Part shown: piece by piece, positions 46,919-58,312 of the stretch | How positions within the stretch are numbered: position 1 is the stretch's first letter | How the letters are laid out: each line of letters opens with the position of its first letter | Assembly (NCBI GenBank): GCA_023376005.1 | Contig: CM042151.1 | Span: 79,183,807 to 79,247,806 of the forward strand | Length of the DNA stretch: 64,000 nucleotides | Direction: 5' to 3' | DNA from: Doryteuthis pealeii | Taxonomy: Eukaryota > Mollusca > Cephalopoda > Myopsida > Loliginidae | Position numbers and translations under genes: made by a program | The notes under the pieces: model-generated | The model's input: only the letters and a program-made list of their open reading frames with translations | Databases searched by the model: none | Told to the model about the DNA's origin: nothing

Positions 46919-47639
46919 AATTGGTACTGTACAAAAATTATTCTACTTCTGGCTTACCATAGTTTCAAATTATTTGGTAGGAAAAATTAAAACTTTAATA
47001 TTTGTGAAAAAGCAGGGTTGATTTTCTGCGCATTCTGAACAATAAAAAAAAGATATTACAAGGATATAAAATACACTTTCATTATTTTTCTTTTTTTTTT
47101 TAACCCTTATCCTTTTCTGTTTCATAATATCCTTTATTTTGATAATTTTGATTCAGGCGTAAACTTACAGCTTGTGGGATTATTCGTGAAAAACAAATAC
47201 ATTTTTAATATACCATTCAACATTAAATATTGTTGAATAAAATTAAGTGTTTTCATTTTGGCTAAAATTAGGAGGTCTTCATTTTGTCTGTAATTACAAA
47301 ACTCAATACATTTTTAAGAAAAATATGACATATGTAAAAGTCAGCAACATATATACATACAAACATACATACACACACATGCATATATACTAATGGGTAA
47401 TTTTTTGCACATAGTGTATTTAATCTTTTTTTATTGATATCTAAGAAAAAGCTTTTAAAAAACGTTTTAAGTACTTAAAATTGTTTACTAAAGCCATAAT
47501 TTTGGTGAATTTGATGTTTACAGTGTATTAAAGATGTATTATATATGTGATATTATTTTGCCTTTTTTACTAATGCTCATTATGTTCCTAAATTTCAACC
47601 GTAACTAAAATTTAACCATGCATAATCAATTTAATTTAA

Positions 47640-48280
47640 TTCATTTTTATAAGTGAAAAAGAAGGGTGATTTAGGCAGCACCTAATATAAAGCACATTTA
47701 TTGATTACATGTTTGAATATAAACAATTTTTCCTTTGGTTTCTATAAATTCTTTAATCTTATTCATTGAAAACTAATATGAAAATCTTAATCATGACTGA
47801 ACCAGAATGATATTGTATATTGCAGTTTATTGAATCACAAATTGAATAATCATAATTTTTTTTAATGCAAATAGCACACAAGTTTCTTTTTTTAAATAAT
47901 ATTTCTTCTTTATTCTCAGATATCAATTATAATATCATCAAACATTTTTCAAATTTGAAAAATCACTTGGACACTCATGCTGAAGAGAAAACATATTCTT
48001 GCAAATCTGTTGATCCTTATGTTAACACACTTAATATTTTGATATTACCATAAAATCATACAAAGGAAAAGTTTGCATGTCAAAATTTTTATTAACACAT
48101 GAGAAAAGTCACTGGAGAGCACCCTTACTGTTAGCACATGTTCCAATCATCAGTTTCAAGTAGTTCACATTAAAGAGACATGCAGACACATACTGAAGAA
48201 CCATTTTCTTACAACCTATGTGGATCAAAATTTTCAGATAGCTACAGTTTAAAAACATGCACAAGTGAGAAAGCATATTG
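47640..48280 (+). pseudogene. ZNF E: intron end, acceptor and truncated ZNF exon
   Basis: The intron-like part (aatataaacaattttt, atcatgactgaaccagaat) is followed by acceptor tctttattctcag (AG at 47918-47919) and atatcaattataatatc. The phase-1 reading gives HFSNLKNHLDTHAEEKTYSC and a stop after NILILP, as in ZNF D. The copy then breaks off at about 48275 after agtgagaaagcat, where LINE coding sequence begins. The canonical finger array is missing. Confidence 0.75.
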
Positions 48281-48655
48281 TAATCCGGAATAAACATGAA
48301 AAAACTGCTCTCATTATTGATGTAGCTGTCCCAAATGATTATAACCTCAATAGAGCTGAGCAGGAAAAAATTACAAAATATCAATACCTCAAGAATGACT
48401 TAAAAACAAATGTATCATTGAAAGAAATCAATATCATACCAGCTGTGATAGGGGCAACTGGGTTAGTCAAGCAAAACTTGAAAAAATACCTTGAAACAAT
48501 ACCAGGTAAACCAAGCTGCTATGAAGTACAAATAGCAGCTATCAAAGGAACATGCTTCATCCTAAAACAATCCTTAGGATGCAAGTACCATTTATAAAGG
48601 AATCCAGTGTTAGCCCCGGGCAGGGACCCCTTGACTTCTAAAAATTGTTAAAGGA
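48276..48655 (+). pseudogene. LINE ORF C-terminal domain fragment
   Basis: Open through 48597 with HEKTALIIDVAVPNDYN, KYQYLKNDLK and IPAVIGATGLVKQNL. This is the conserved tail that follows the RT in many invertebrate non-LTR elements (usual form KTALLID.AVPSD and VVIGALG). The first residues are contributed by ZNF E sequence across the junction. The 3' UTR phrase tttataaaggaatcc is shared with 8758-8885. Confidence 0.8.
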
Positions 48656-48789
48656 AAATAAAACAAAAAAGAGATAAAAATGATGAAAATAAGAAGACAT
48701 CTGCATGAAGTTTAGATATGAAAAATGTGCTAAATGCATTATTAAAAAAAGGTAAAAAAAATAACAGCAGAACATCTTAGGTGAAAAAT

Positions 48790-49200
48790 AACTATATTGA
48801 AGACCTGGGAGAGGATTCTGCATACAAATACCTTGGCATTGGAGGAAATGCAATGCTTAAACATGGACAAATTAGAGAAAAGGCAGAAAAGGAATACATC
48901 AACCACCTTTAAAAGATCCTCAAATTGGGATTAACTCCAAAAAACAAAATAACTGCCATCAACCAACTTGCATTACTTGTCATTTCCTATGGATTATAGG
49001 ATTATTATTGACTGGCCGCAATGCTACATCAATAGGCTTCATACCAAAACTAGGAAAATGCTAATCCTGTATAAGGTTACCTACTAATATCAGTGCATGG
49101 ACAGGATATACCTACCAAGAAGAGAGGCGGTTTAGGTCTCATTGAAATCAATCATGCATCTCGAGCCACAATATTAAGCATAGGGCAGTACATATAATTA
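48790..49200 (+). pseudogene. LINE RT thumb/C-terminal fragment
   Basis: Frames broken by stops read AYKYLGIGGNAMLKHGQI, then KEYINHL with ILKLGLTPKNK, then QDIPTKKRGGLGLIEI. In intact elements this block lies upstream of the KTALLID tail; here it lies downstream of it, so the order is rearranged. The stop at 48910-48912 and others show it is dead. Confidence 0.8.
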
Positions 49201-49203
49201 CAT

Positions 49204-49632
49204 TGTTATTATAAGGATGGTGCAAAGTTATACATACTTTGTATACAAATGACTCCGACAAAGGTTAATAGACAAACATTTAATAACACAACACATGGAT
49301 AACAGTTGGTACAACGTTCATAGTAAAGAGTACACATAAAAAGGGGTACACAAATAAGATAAGACACATTCATGAATGATACAGATATAACATAAAAGAG
49401 TACAGACATGAGACTAGCGATAGTCCATGCTGTAAGGACTTACAGTAATGTAAGGGGGGCGGAGCCCCACGAGAGTGTTTAGATAGAATCTACCCCATGT
49501 GGCTCGTAGTTGCTGAAACTATAAAGAGGCCGAAAGGATTTGAAACTGGCGCTTAAATACTATGGTGCCCCTGGTGGGCATCATCAAACTAAAAAGGGCA
49601 GACAACTCCACCAGGTGAATACAAACTAACGC
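49204..49632. mobile_element. Possible solo LTR
   Basis: A discrete 429-bp GC-richer segment inserted in the LINE fragment, flanked by tacat at 49199-49203 and 49633-49637. On the - strand it has a ctttatagtt TATA-like region and gtgttattaaatgtttgtct near the far end, an LTR-like layout. The ends are not clean TG...CA, so the call is tentative. The minus frame 49209-49409 is not a gene. Confidence 0.4.
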
Positions 49633-49783
49633 TACATTATCTTAAAAAATAAATAAACCTATCCGTATTACATGCGAAAGGGTAATTTTCAGGCCGCAAT
49701 TTAGACAGAAAAGTTACATTTTATTTCCCGTTTACAAGTATACCACTACAAGTATGGCTAGTTGTAATGGACATATTTTTTTA

Positions 49784-49937
49784 AATTTTGTAATAAAATA
49801 ATTTTGTAATAAAACTGTTCATTTTAACTAGGGGTTTAGGGTTCGGGGTGGGGGTTGGAGTTTAGGGTTAGGGTTTAGGGATAGTTTAATGGGAAACTAA
49901 ATAAATAATTTGGGTTCTGTTTTTACTGGGTCACCCT
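49784..49937. mobile_element. Telomere-cored TIR unit, 5'-truncated copy
   Basis: Reverse orientation of the units at 336-722: aattttgtaataaaactgtt, then gggtttagggttcgg and further ttaggg-type repeats, then aatgggaaactaaataaata and ttctgtttttactgggtcac. The inverted end on the low-coordinate side is missing. Confidence 0.8.
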
Positions 49938-50279
49938 TAATATGTTTTAATTTTCTGAACGATTTGCAAGTTTAGCCAAAATTTACAATAAAAATGAATA
50001 AAATTTTTGAAAATGAATAAAAAGGTGAAAAAATTTAATATTAAAATTTCACTGAAATTGACGTTAAAAAAAAATGTCTTCGGTTTTGGTATTAATTTTT
50101 AAAATCGAAAATGAAATGAAAATTTGAATATTTTTTCTAGGAGAAAAACTGATAAAATAATCAATATATACTTACTTTTTATTCTAATTGTCGAAAAAGT
50201 TAAATAAAATAATTTTTTACGCTAAGAAAAACAAACTTTGGTTTCTGAGAAGCGTCTTGTCTCTATGTATAAAAACAAA

Positions 50280-51180
50280 ACAAATACGTCAGTTTTGCTC
50301 TTCTGTATATTCTAAGAATCACACATTACTATTCAACAATAAAAATTACAAATTCTTTTAAAAATATTAATCGTGCTCGGATTGGACCAATTTTTAGTTC
50401 ACCTGAATTCTAAAATTCATATATTTAGATATCTGTGAAAAATTCGATTTTTTCACGCTGAAAAAAAAAAATTTATTTCACACAGAAAATTAAATTATTT
50501 AAGCACAAAACTAAAGATTGAAAATCTCTTAAAAATTAATTTCTTTAATTTAATAGAATATAGTACAGACCAATCACAAAGGCAAAAAATGTTTTAAAAT
50601 ATTAATATTATGACATTTTTTTGCACTTTTTATTTCCTATTTTATTATTTTTTCCTAAAAACACTACTGCATTGTACGTTATACAATTTCATTGATATAG
50701 TTATTCAGACTCTTATCTTTATAGAAAAAAGTACAAAATTTTTCTGACGCGTCATTTTTTCTTATCTCATTAAATCAAATAGGGTAGACCTCATAAAAAA
50801 ATATTTTCCCGAATATATTTTAGAAAAAACTATTTCAGATATATTTACATCCAAATGTAAACATTTTTGGAAATTTTCGTGAAAATCAGACTATTAATTG
50901 ATTTTTCATAGAATTTTTTAAAAAACTTCTTATCGTAACTTGTTTTTAGCTACGTTAAATTTCAGTTGATTTAACAGTGCAAAAATGAAAACATTGTTTT
51001 TCAATCATAATTTTCATTATTTCCTTAAGCTGATTTTTTTTTTTTTTAAATCATCAAGAGTTTGTTTAATGTTTTTTCTTTCGAATGGAAAAAAAATTCA
51101 AGAAAATACCTTTTCTGCAAGTTTCATTGTGGTAAATATAGGGGGGATAAATTTCACAGGGTAAAATTGGTGGTACCTAT
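50280..51180. repeat. Family A intron-type repeat, copy in reverse
   Basis: Inverse of parts of 25590-27060: ttagttcacctgaattctaa, taacttgtttttagctacg, gatttttcatagaatttttt and taaaattggtggtaccta. It lies 5' of the candidate ZNF F first exon. Confidence 0.65.
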
Positions 51181-51210
51181 AAAGACTTACTTTTACTAAC
51201 GTCTTAAAAG

Positions 51211-51438
51211 GTGAGCAAAAATAATTGTTGCAAAAAGAAAGATAAATATAACAATGGAGATGAGAATAGATTGTGCACAAAATGTAATATTTTATTTCTG
51301 GATTCAAGAGATACATTGGTAGAATGTGAAAGATGCGAACAATGTGTTTGTTTCGATTGTACAGGATTGTCTGATTTTCGGTACGATATTTTGCCCGTGA
51401 CTGTGCTATTAGGAAAAATACATAATTATCTCCCTTGA
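51211..51438 (+). CDS. PHD-like cysteine-rich small frame (75 aa)
   Basis: Residues about 22-50 hold the pattern CTKC ... CERCEQCVCFDC, which aligns with a PHD finger (CxxC ... CxxCxxWYHxxC) in which the metal-binding His is Cys and the aromatic residue before it is Val. PHD modules of this short form occur in host chromatin proteins and in some transposon ORFs. The frame is short, its C-terminal HNYLP is encoded by the candidate first-exon motif of ZNF F, and no similar frame lies before ZNF C or D. It could be an exon remnant of a mobile element. Whether it is translated is unknown. Confidence 0.4.
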   Translation: MSKNNCCKKKDKYNNGDENRLCTKCNILFLDSRDTLVECERCEQCVCFDCTGLSDFRYDILPVTVLLGKIHNYLP

Positions 51439-51613
51439 GTTTCGCTTTTTACAAGTCAATCTGCATCGATTGGAAATGACGATTGTTTCAATCTTGATTC
51501 AACTCGAAACATATAAGTTTATTTAAAGTATTCTAGTTTGTTTTTCCTTTTTTGTTGTTTAATATCACATTTCCCTATTGAAAAAAAGATTAGACGAAAA
51601 GAGACAGAGAAAA
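51422..51613 (+). other. Candidate first exon or promoter of ZNF F
   Basis: Begins ataattatctcccttgagtt, continues with tctgcatcgattgg and aatatcacatttcc, and ends aagagacagagaaaa before the donor gtaagtatca (GT at 51614). The intron to the ZNF F acceptor (59043-59044) would be 7.4 kb, enlarged by repeat E and a Gypsy element. Confidence 0.42.
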
Positions 51614-51999
51614 GTAAGTATCACGTTCACTTAATTTATTTGTTTACAAATTATCGAATAGGTTTTGCGAAAAGGTTTTTCATTTTATTAACGAAGTAAA
51701 AATATGATAAAATATTTTTGAATATAAAAAATATCTAGAAGTAAATAAATACTTATGAAGGCCTATAAAAAGGTAAGTGACACATCTAAACTATGTTCGT
51801 CCTGTCTAAAAAATGAAATTAAAAGATAGAATTTTATTTATTTTTTTTATTTTATCTGTTTAATTTTGTTTAATGTTTGTTTAATGTTTAGCAAACAGAA
51901 CACCCAACTCTACGCAGGTAATTTTTCAGCTTTAAAAGATATTTATTTTTTATGAAAGAAATAGGTACAAATTCATAAGGGTTATCACTGTGGACCTCC

Positions 52000-52083
52000 A
52001 ATTCGACGTGCAAAATTTACCCCTTCACCCATCATATATAACTGGTATATGATGGGGGAGGGGTAAATTTTACACGTCGAATT
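52000..52083. repeat. 84-bp near-perfect hairpin
   Basis: aattcgacgtgcaaaattta with ccccttcacccatcatata is mirrored as tatatgatgggggaggggta with aattttacacgtcgaatt around a loop of about 3 bp. The arm sequence is the aatttacccc end of family A, so two ends are joined head to head. Confidence 0.8.
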
Positions 52084-52099
52084 GTTATATAATATAACA

Positions 52100-54330
52100 C
52101 TAGGTATACCCAAAATGAGGCTAAACTGCGTTTTTGACAAAATGACTTTAGCACCTCCCCCCTACAGAAAATAATTTACCAAAGACCAGGGAATTATCGG
52201 ATTTTAATGAAATTTTGAAACACCGCCCCCCCCCCATGTTGGGGGCGTAACATTTTGTTCGCGTTGGTCTTATAATTTTCTAATTACAGTATAAATAAAG
52301 AGATAAAAGACCGAAGTTATGAATCGAAAAAAAAAAATTACGGTGGCTTTTCTATGCGATGATAAGTACTGAAAATCGAAAAATAAAAAGTAAAAAAATA
52401 ATAAATACTTAATTTTTTGGAGATTTCTTTTTTACTCATTTCGATAATTATTTAATTGGCTATTATCTTATAAAAGAAAAAATTATACATCGATATTTTT
52501 TCTGCTTGATATGTAATGAAATATCTCAAAATGTGTATGGTTTGCAAAAGAAAAAATGGACGAGAAGGTTTGGATTAATATCGTTTATTTAACATAAACA
52601 AAAGCTGGAAATGTTGAGAAGGTAATTCCTTTTAAGCTGGTGAGTGAAATGGGGGCAGGCGTGTGTGGTTGAAGGTCAGTTTTGGCTCTGCGTGGCGCAA
52701 GATGTGGTGTGGAGTGGGTATAGTATGGCGTGGGTAATAAGTCAGGAAGGGCTCTGTGGCCAAGTCAGTTGTAGTGGAGAGTGATGTGGGCAGATGAACC
52801 AGTGATGGTAGTTGTAGTATCGTGTTGGCAGGATCCAATGTAGTTTTGGTAAAAGTTGTATGTTGGTATGGTGATTTGAATTGATGGCGTCAAATTGGTA
52901 AAATTGATGATGGTCGCAGTCCCTTTAAGACTCGCCTAGTGTGGTTGGGTCAGGGAGGGTAAGGGGTATCGGGCTGGCCGTAGGTTGTGGCGTAGGGTTG
53001 AAGCAAAGTTGAGTTGGTTGGTGAGACGCGGGTGTGTGTTTTGGTAGGTTCGGCGGTCCCATTTATCTCGCCTGCCGGCCAGCGATAATCTTCACTTATA
53101 AACCCTTGGTAAACTGCCGTCGACTTTAAGTCAGCTTGTTTATATAGCAAAGGATAGGATCGAGAAGTCCTTTTGAAGGGTTTAGCGGGAACATTTTTTA
53201 TTGGTTGAAAAACATTAAATTGATGATATTTTTATTGTTTATAAATTTTGTTTTTCAACCGGAAGTTTTTTTGGAGCCTATGCGTAGAACTGTGTTAATT
53301 TGGTCACTTCATTTTGGGGTACCGTTGAGTTAACTTCCGCTTGGCGTCCGCAACTTGTGTTTTGTTTTGTTTTTAATTTTGATTTGTTGGCGAGTGGATG
53401 TATTGCGAAGTAAGGATTGTGAATCATAAGAGATATCTATTTCTGTTATAACAAAGGTCCCCCAGATATCAATTTGATTCACAATTTGTATGTATGTTTA
53501 AGAGGTGTACTGAAGGGTTTTTTCTTAAATTTCTTTTCAGCGCGTGTGATGGTAGGATTGAATTTGGTGAATTAGTGAATTGGGAGATATCTATGTTTGT
53601 GTATATAACATGCTTAAAATGGCGGGGGTACATTTTCAATAGAGTTTTTCTTCAAAAAGTATACTTTGAGGTAATAAAATAAGGTTTGCATTAAATAGAT
53701 ATTTATTTCTAGAATCTAAAAATATAATATTTTAAACTAAACATCAGGCTTTTCATATTTTAAATGAATTTTATATATTAATTTTTCATAGCAAAAATAC
53801 TAAATTAAAGTTTTGAAATAAAATAACTGATGCATTATAAAATTCATTAATTGATAAATCAATACTGAAAATTTCATTAAAATCGGATAATTACCTGATT
53901 TTTGGTAAAAAGTTTTGCAATTGTGAATGTTACATTAAAATTGTAAACAAGCACTTAAAACCATTGAAAAAGAGACAGAATGGCAGATCGCATCAAAATT
54001 GACCAAAACAAATCCCTTTAAATGTATTAAAAATAAACTGCATATGTAATGATATTTTTTCTTTTTTCAATGATGGTCATTATGTTACTACTTATCGATT
54101 TAGACAAAAGTTTGACCTTAAATAATAGATTTAATTAATTTTAATTCATTTCTAAAATTTGTAGCAGACAACAAAAAGGGTATACCTATATAACACAATA
54201 AAACTTGAACAAAGGTAGGATGGCCCAAAATTTGTCTGCTTGCAACGGATTTTTTGTTTTAAAAACGAATTAGAATTAATTAAATTGATTATTTAAGGTC
54301 AAACTTTTGTCTAAAACGATAAGAGAGAAT
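52100..54330 (-). repeat. Family A2 repeat interrupted by repeat E
   Basis: 52100-52510 and 53640-54160 are the inverse of 36380-37260. The two halves are separated by about 1.13 kb (52510-53640) that is absent from the uninterrupted copy. A short direct piece, 54240-54330, repeats the ttaaggtcaaacttttgtct end. Confidence 0.65.
52510..53640. mobile_element. Repeat E insertion, copy 2 (unclassified)
   Basis: GC-richer insert with TATA-like gtttatatagc near 53130, purine-rich + strand agtgatgtggg runs and agagatatctatttctgtt at about 53430. Minus-strand frames 52632-52838 and 52950-53150 are Pro/Thr/His-rich without a known domain. The empty-site copy at 36.8 kb defines it as an insertion. An LTR or other retrotransposon end is likely but unproven. 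Confidence 0.5.
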
Positions 54331-54764
54331 TTGTTGATTAAATAGACAACACTGAAAATGTTAATCATATCAGATAATTCCCTGTTCTTTGGTATTTTTT
54401 TTTTGTATCAATCTGGGCACTTATTGGTTATCGTATTTTTCAACTTTTGTAAAAATAAAAAGCAAGATATTTTTTAATTATTTAATTTTTTTGTGTTTCA
54501 AACAAAGAATATATATTTTATTTAAATTGATATCAACAAGTTAGTCATTTTTCTGTACATAGTGTAATTAATGTTTTTTTGTTATTGATTTCTAAGATGA
54601 AACTACTATGAATTTTTTTTAAAAACTTTTAATAAAATCTTTTTTTTTTTATGACATAAGTGAAGTAAGTCTTCGTTATTTTTGTAAATTTTTTTATGCT
54701 AATTAATTTAGAATGTATTGAAAATAATTACATATGGGTAATTCCATGTCAAATCATCTAGAAA

Positions 54765-55090
54765 AAAATTAAATTGTTACCCACCCCCTTCATTTTGGGC
54801 TATATTAGATGATACCACATGTCAATTATTAGCTCTCCAAATTTGGTGGGGTTGGCGAAAAATGGTGACTTTTTGTAACCTATTTTTGTTTGTAAGATGA
54901 GTTTTAGAGCTTGCCTACTTCTAAAAATTGGTTTATAAACGCATTTTTGCCATGAAAACCAAAACTGCTATCAAAAAAGTCTTAATGTCAACCAATTTTA
55001 AGTTATTGATGATTTCTGATTTTTTCCTAGTCAGATCAATATCCTGATGTGGCACTGATATGACAAAAATTGTTTTCTGTTATTATTTGA
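54765..55090 (+). repeat. Family D repeat copy
   Basis: Shares aaaatggtgactttttgtaa, tctaaaaattggtttataaa and agatcaatatcctgatgtgg with 33690-34670. It is preceded by gtaattccatgtcaaatcat. Confidence 0.75.
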
Positions 55091-55099
55091 ATAATAGTA

Positions 55100-57000
55100 T
55101 CAGGAAATTTTAGAAATTTCTACTACTAATTTTTTTTTTTTAATTCCATGAATTCTGAAATAAAAAGTGCCAAAATTGTCATTATTGATTTAATTCAATT
55201 AAACAAATTTTTATGAGTAAACAAGAAGGGTATTTTTTAGCAGTACCTAATATAAAAGTGTGGCAAAAGAACATTCACATTAGTGACATTACTGTCTGAA
55301 ACTGTTGTTTTCAAGCAATTAATGATTTTATTTAAAAGCAAAGATTTCTCCCATTTTATAAATGGGAGAAATATTTGATTATATATATATATATATATTA
55401 TACTAAAACTGAGCGAATCAATATTTTTTCCTGAGGTTTTTTCCTGTTTAGTTTAATGACTAAAATTAAATACTAAAATATTCCTTACTTCTGGGATTGA
55501 ATTATGTTTTTAAAAAAATCAATTTTCATCGTTTTAATTAGCAGTAATTTGCAATTAAGTCATAAAGTAACCCATCCCTTACTTATCATCTGCCTATCAA
55601 TTTCACCCTCTTTATATATATCTTCAATCCCTTCGCTATTATATTATAGTATCTCTGTGAAAAGAATTTGGAAGACTTGGAGAGTCACTAGCTGACTGTT
55701 ATTTGACCCTTTCTACCACCAACAAAGCAGTAGTCCAGAGAAATCTTTACCACCCCCATGGTTATAATAACAATCCCTAACTCCTCCACTTCCCTTTCAC
55801 TTCTGTCCTAGTAAAAATTGTAATTAAACTACCGAAGAAGTATAAAAACATTTTACTTTCAAACATTTTTTCATTACAGTTTTGTTTGTTAATTAAAATT
55901 ATGGTGAAGTAAATAGAGAGAGATTAATTTTGATATTAAATGAAAAAAATGTTTTTCAGTCAACCCCACAACACTGTAGCTATTAATAGAATTTCAAGAA
56001 TGAGGTCCTTTTAAATAAAGATTTGGCCAAACTTTCCCTTCCTTAAAAATCTTATGAAATGATTTTAATGATTTTTTAAAAATTCTCCAGTCCTATTTCT
56101 TAGCATTGCAAGCAGTTACCGGAGATGGGCAAACATTTTCAAATTTGCGACCTTAATCAGTTAAATTTGCAATTTCTTGAGTATTTCTGATCCAGTCTTA
56201 AAAATATTTATATGGTTGGAATGAAAAGAAAATAATCTTTCTAAATATGTAAATTCTATGGGTTTTTATCCATTAAATTATTTTTCACAGCGATTTAAAA
56301 TGATATTTTACTTTGGATAGCTAAAAACAAAAAATATGAATTTTTTTTTTTAGCCTAAATTTTAGTCGTTACGTTGCATTGCAAAATCCAAGAGGATAAT
56401 CTTCATCAATGTTCTTGAAATTGAACACTTAATTAATAGACACTTTATGCTATATCGTGTAGGTTGTTTTTTTCTTCTTCGGCCTTCAGAACTGAAACCA
56501 CTACCAATGAAATTTGACGCAAAGTTCCTTCAAAAAGTATAAGCTAAGCAAAAAAAATGCACTATATCCTTAATAGAAGATAGACTCAGAATTATTTTGA
56601 TATATGATATGGGATATTTACATCAGGATTTTTGTCAAACTTACAGTTTTGGAAAAAAAACTTACAATATAGTATTAAAACGTTAACAAAACACATTATT
56701 ACATGCCGGCCGGACAGGCTTTGTTGTTTATTTTTAAAATGATGTAAATAGATATTCTATTTCTTGTATATAATACAATATATCACATATTTAAAAAGGT
56801 ATTTTTAAATTCAAAGTGATGTTATTCATTTAAAGTAATACTATATATATATGTATACATGCAGTATTAAAATGAAAATGTTGAATAATCTTGTCGTTAA
56901 CTTTTTAAAAAAATCTTGATATCTGTACCTCTTATTCTCTAAATAAAGAGTTATAACAAGAGATAAATACATTTTGAGTGCAGAATCAGGAAGAACATAT
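55100..57000. other. AT-rich noncoding stretch
   Basis: Apart from an (at)n run near 55381-55398 I see no gene, no recognisable element and no strong internal repeat. The frame 55504-55695 has no domain. Confidence 0.6.
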
Positions 57001-57189
57001 AATGTTACTGTAGAGAACTAACTCAGTGTTAACGATTTAAAAACAGGTTTTATTTCGAGAACGTGTACAATGAGGTCTGTGTGGCTATATGTCCATGTTA
57101 GTAGGGAAGTCCCTATTTCAGGGGTCTTGCCCTATCAAGATTTTCCCTTAATCTTGCTAGGTCAAGAGGTCAATACACTACATCTTCCC

Positions 57190-58030
57190 CTAGTTATTTT
57201 TTTGTTTTCCCCTTTTGATTAAAAAAGGTTTCTCCGGACATGACAAAGTCTCTCTGTCAAGCTGATGCTTGTCTAACTCAGGGTAATTTGTCCATGTTTG
57301 GGTTTGGTGTAGTTGTGCTGTTTGGGTGTGTGTTGTAGAAGAATGGTAGTGGGAGACTAGATCAGGAGTAAGATGATCAGTGGCTGGCACACAGTGGTTG
57401 TCAGTATTATGAGGTGTATCACCAACTTTTTCACATGAGCTGCATTTCTTTCTTTTTTTTTGCATTCTCTTTCTTTTTTTGCATTTCTCTTTCTTTTTTT
57501 TTCTTTTTTTCTTTATGCAGGTTCTTGCACAGCACTGTCTCCTTTTTTCTTTTTAATTTTTTTTTTAAATTTATTTTTTATTTTTTAATCTGGTCTTTAA
57601 TCTCCTTTGATCTTCAATTATTTTACATTCCCATTTGTGGAGGGCAACTCTGTCATGTATCTTTTCATGTATAGCAGATGCTTCTATACCACTGGGAATT
57701 TTCCTCGGAGTTCACGGTTCATTAGTAGTTTGGCTGGAGACACTCCTGTTACCGTATGAGGGGTAGTACGGTACTTCAATAGGATGTTCTTTATTTCCTC
57801 CTTCCAGCTCTTTTTCCTTACTTTTGCAATCTTAATTGTTTTTAGGATTGTCTTGTTGATTCATTCCACTTCTCTGTTAAGATTAAGCTAGTATGGTATG
57901 CCTTTAATTTGTACAATATCATGAAAGGTTAGGTACTCCGGGTTTTCTCTGGTTGTCCATTGTTAATTCTTAGGTATTTCGGGTACCCGTGTGTTTTGAA
58001 TGCTAATTCCAGGCCATTCATTATACTTTT
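57190..58030 (-). pseudogene. Gypsy integrase and pol C-terminus remnant
   Basis: Minus-strand translation from about 58030 reads THGYPKYLRINNGQP (the integrase block usually with TDNGP; the catalytic Asp is Asn here), then a region with NREVE, then YRTTPHTVTGVSPAKLL with NRELRGKFP, the classic Ty3/Gypsy integrase end. Stops interrupt it. A final open piece at 57190-57465 runs to the polypurine tract and would be the pol C-terminus. Confidence 0.82.
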
Positions 58031-58084
58031 AGCGTTTATGTTTTGCATATATATTTATATATATATATTTACCCACCTCGTCTA

Positions 58085-58240
58085 CACAAGCAGGGTATGA
58101 AAATATTCAATTTTACACTGAGTTTAACAGGCTTGAATTCAAAATTTTTCTTTCACCAGGACCAGTAGCCATGCTAAGATTAAAGAGTCCAGTCAGCCCT
58201 ACTATTTACGCAAAGCTGGAGGGGGAATAGCATATAGACG
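58085..58240 (-). repeat. SINE family 2 copy nested in the Gypsy element
   Basis: Shares gagtttaacaggcttgaatt, tttctttcacc and agccatgctaagattaaaga with 9440-9600. Its presence inside the LTR element shows SINE insertion after, or capture by, that element. Confidence 0.5.
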
Positions 58241-58241
58241 T

Positions 58242-58261
58242 ATATTCCAAGACAGCAATAT

Positions 58262-58295
<34 letters not shown>

Positions 58296-58312
58296 TGTGT
58301 GTGTGTGTGTAT
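58242..58312. repeat. (TA)n(GT)n microsatellite
   Basis: A ta run from about 58262 followed by eight or nine gt units. Confidence 0.9.

Noticed and set aside
57414..57674. 86-residue Phe-rich frame
   Set aside because: Reads the wrong strand of the Gypsy element through T-rich sequence.
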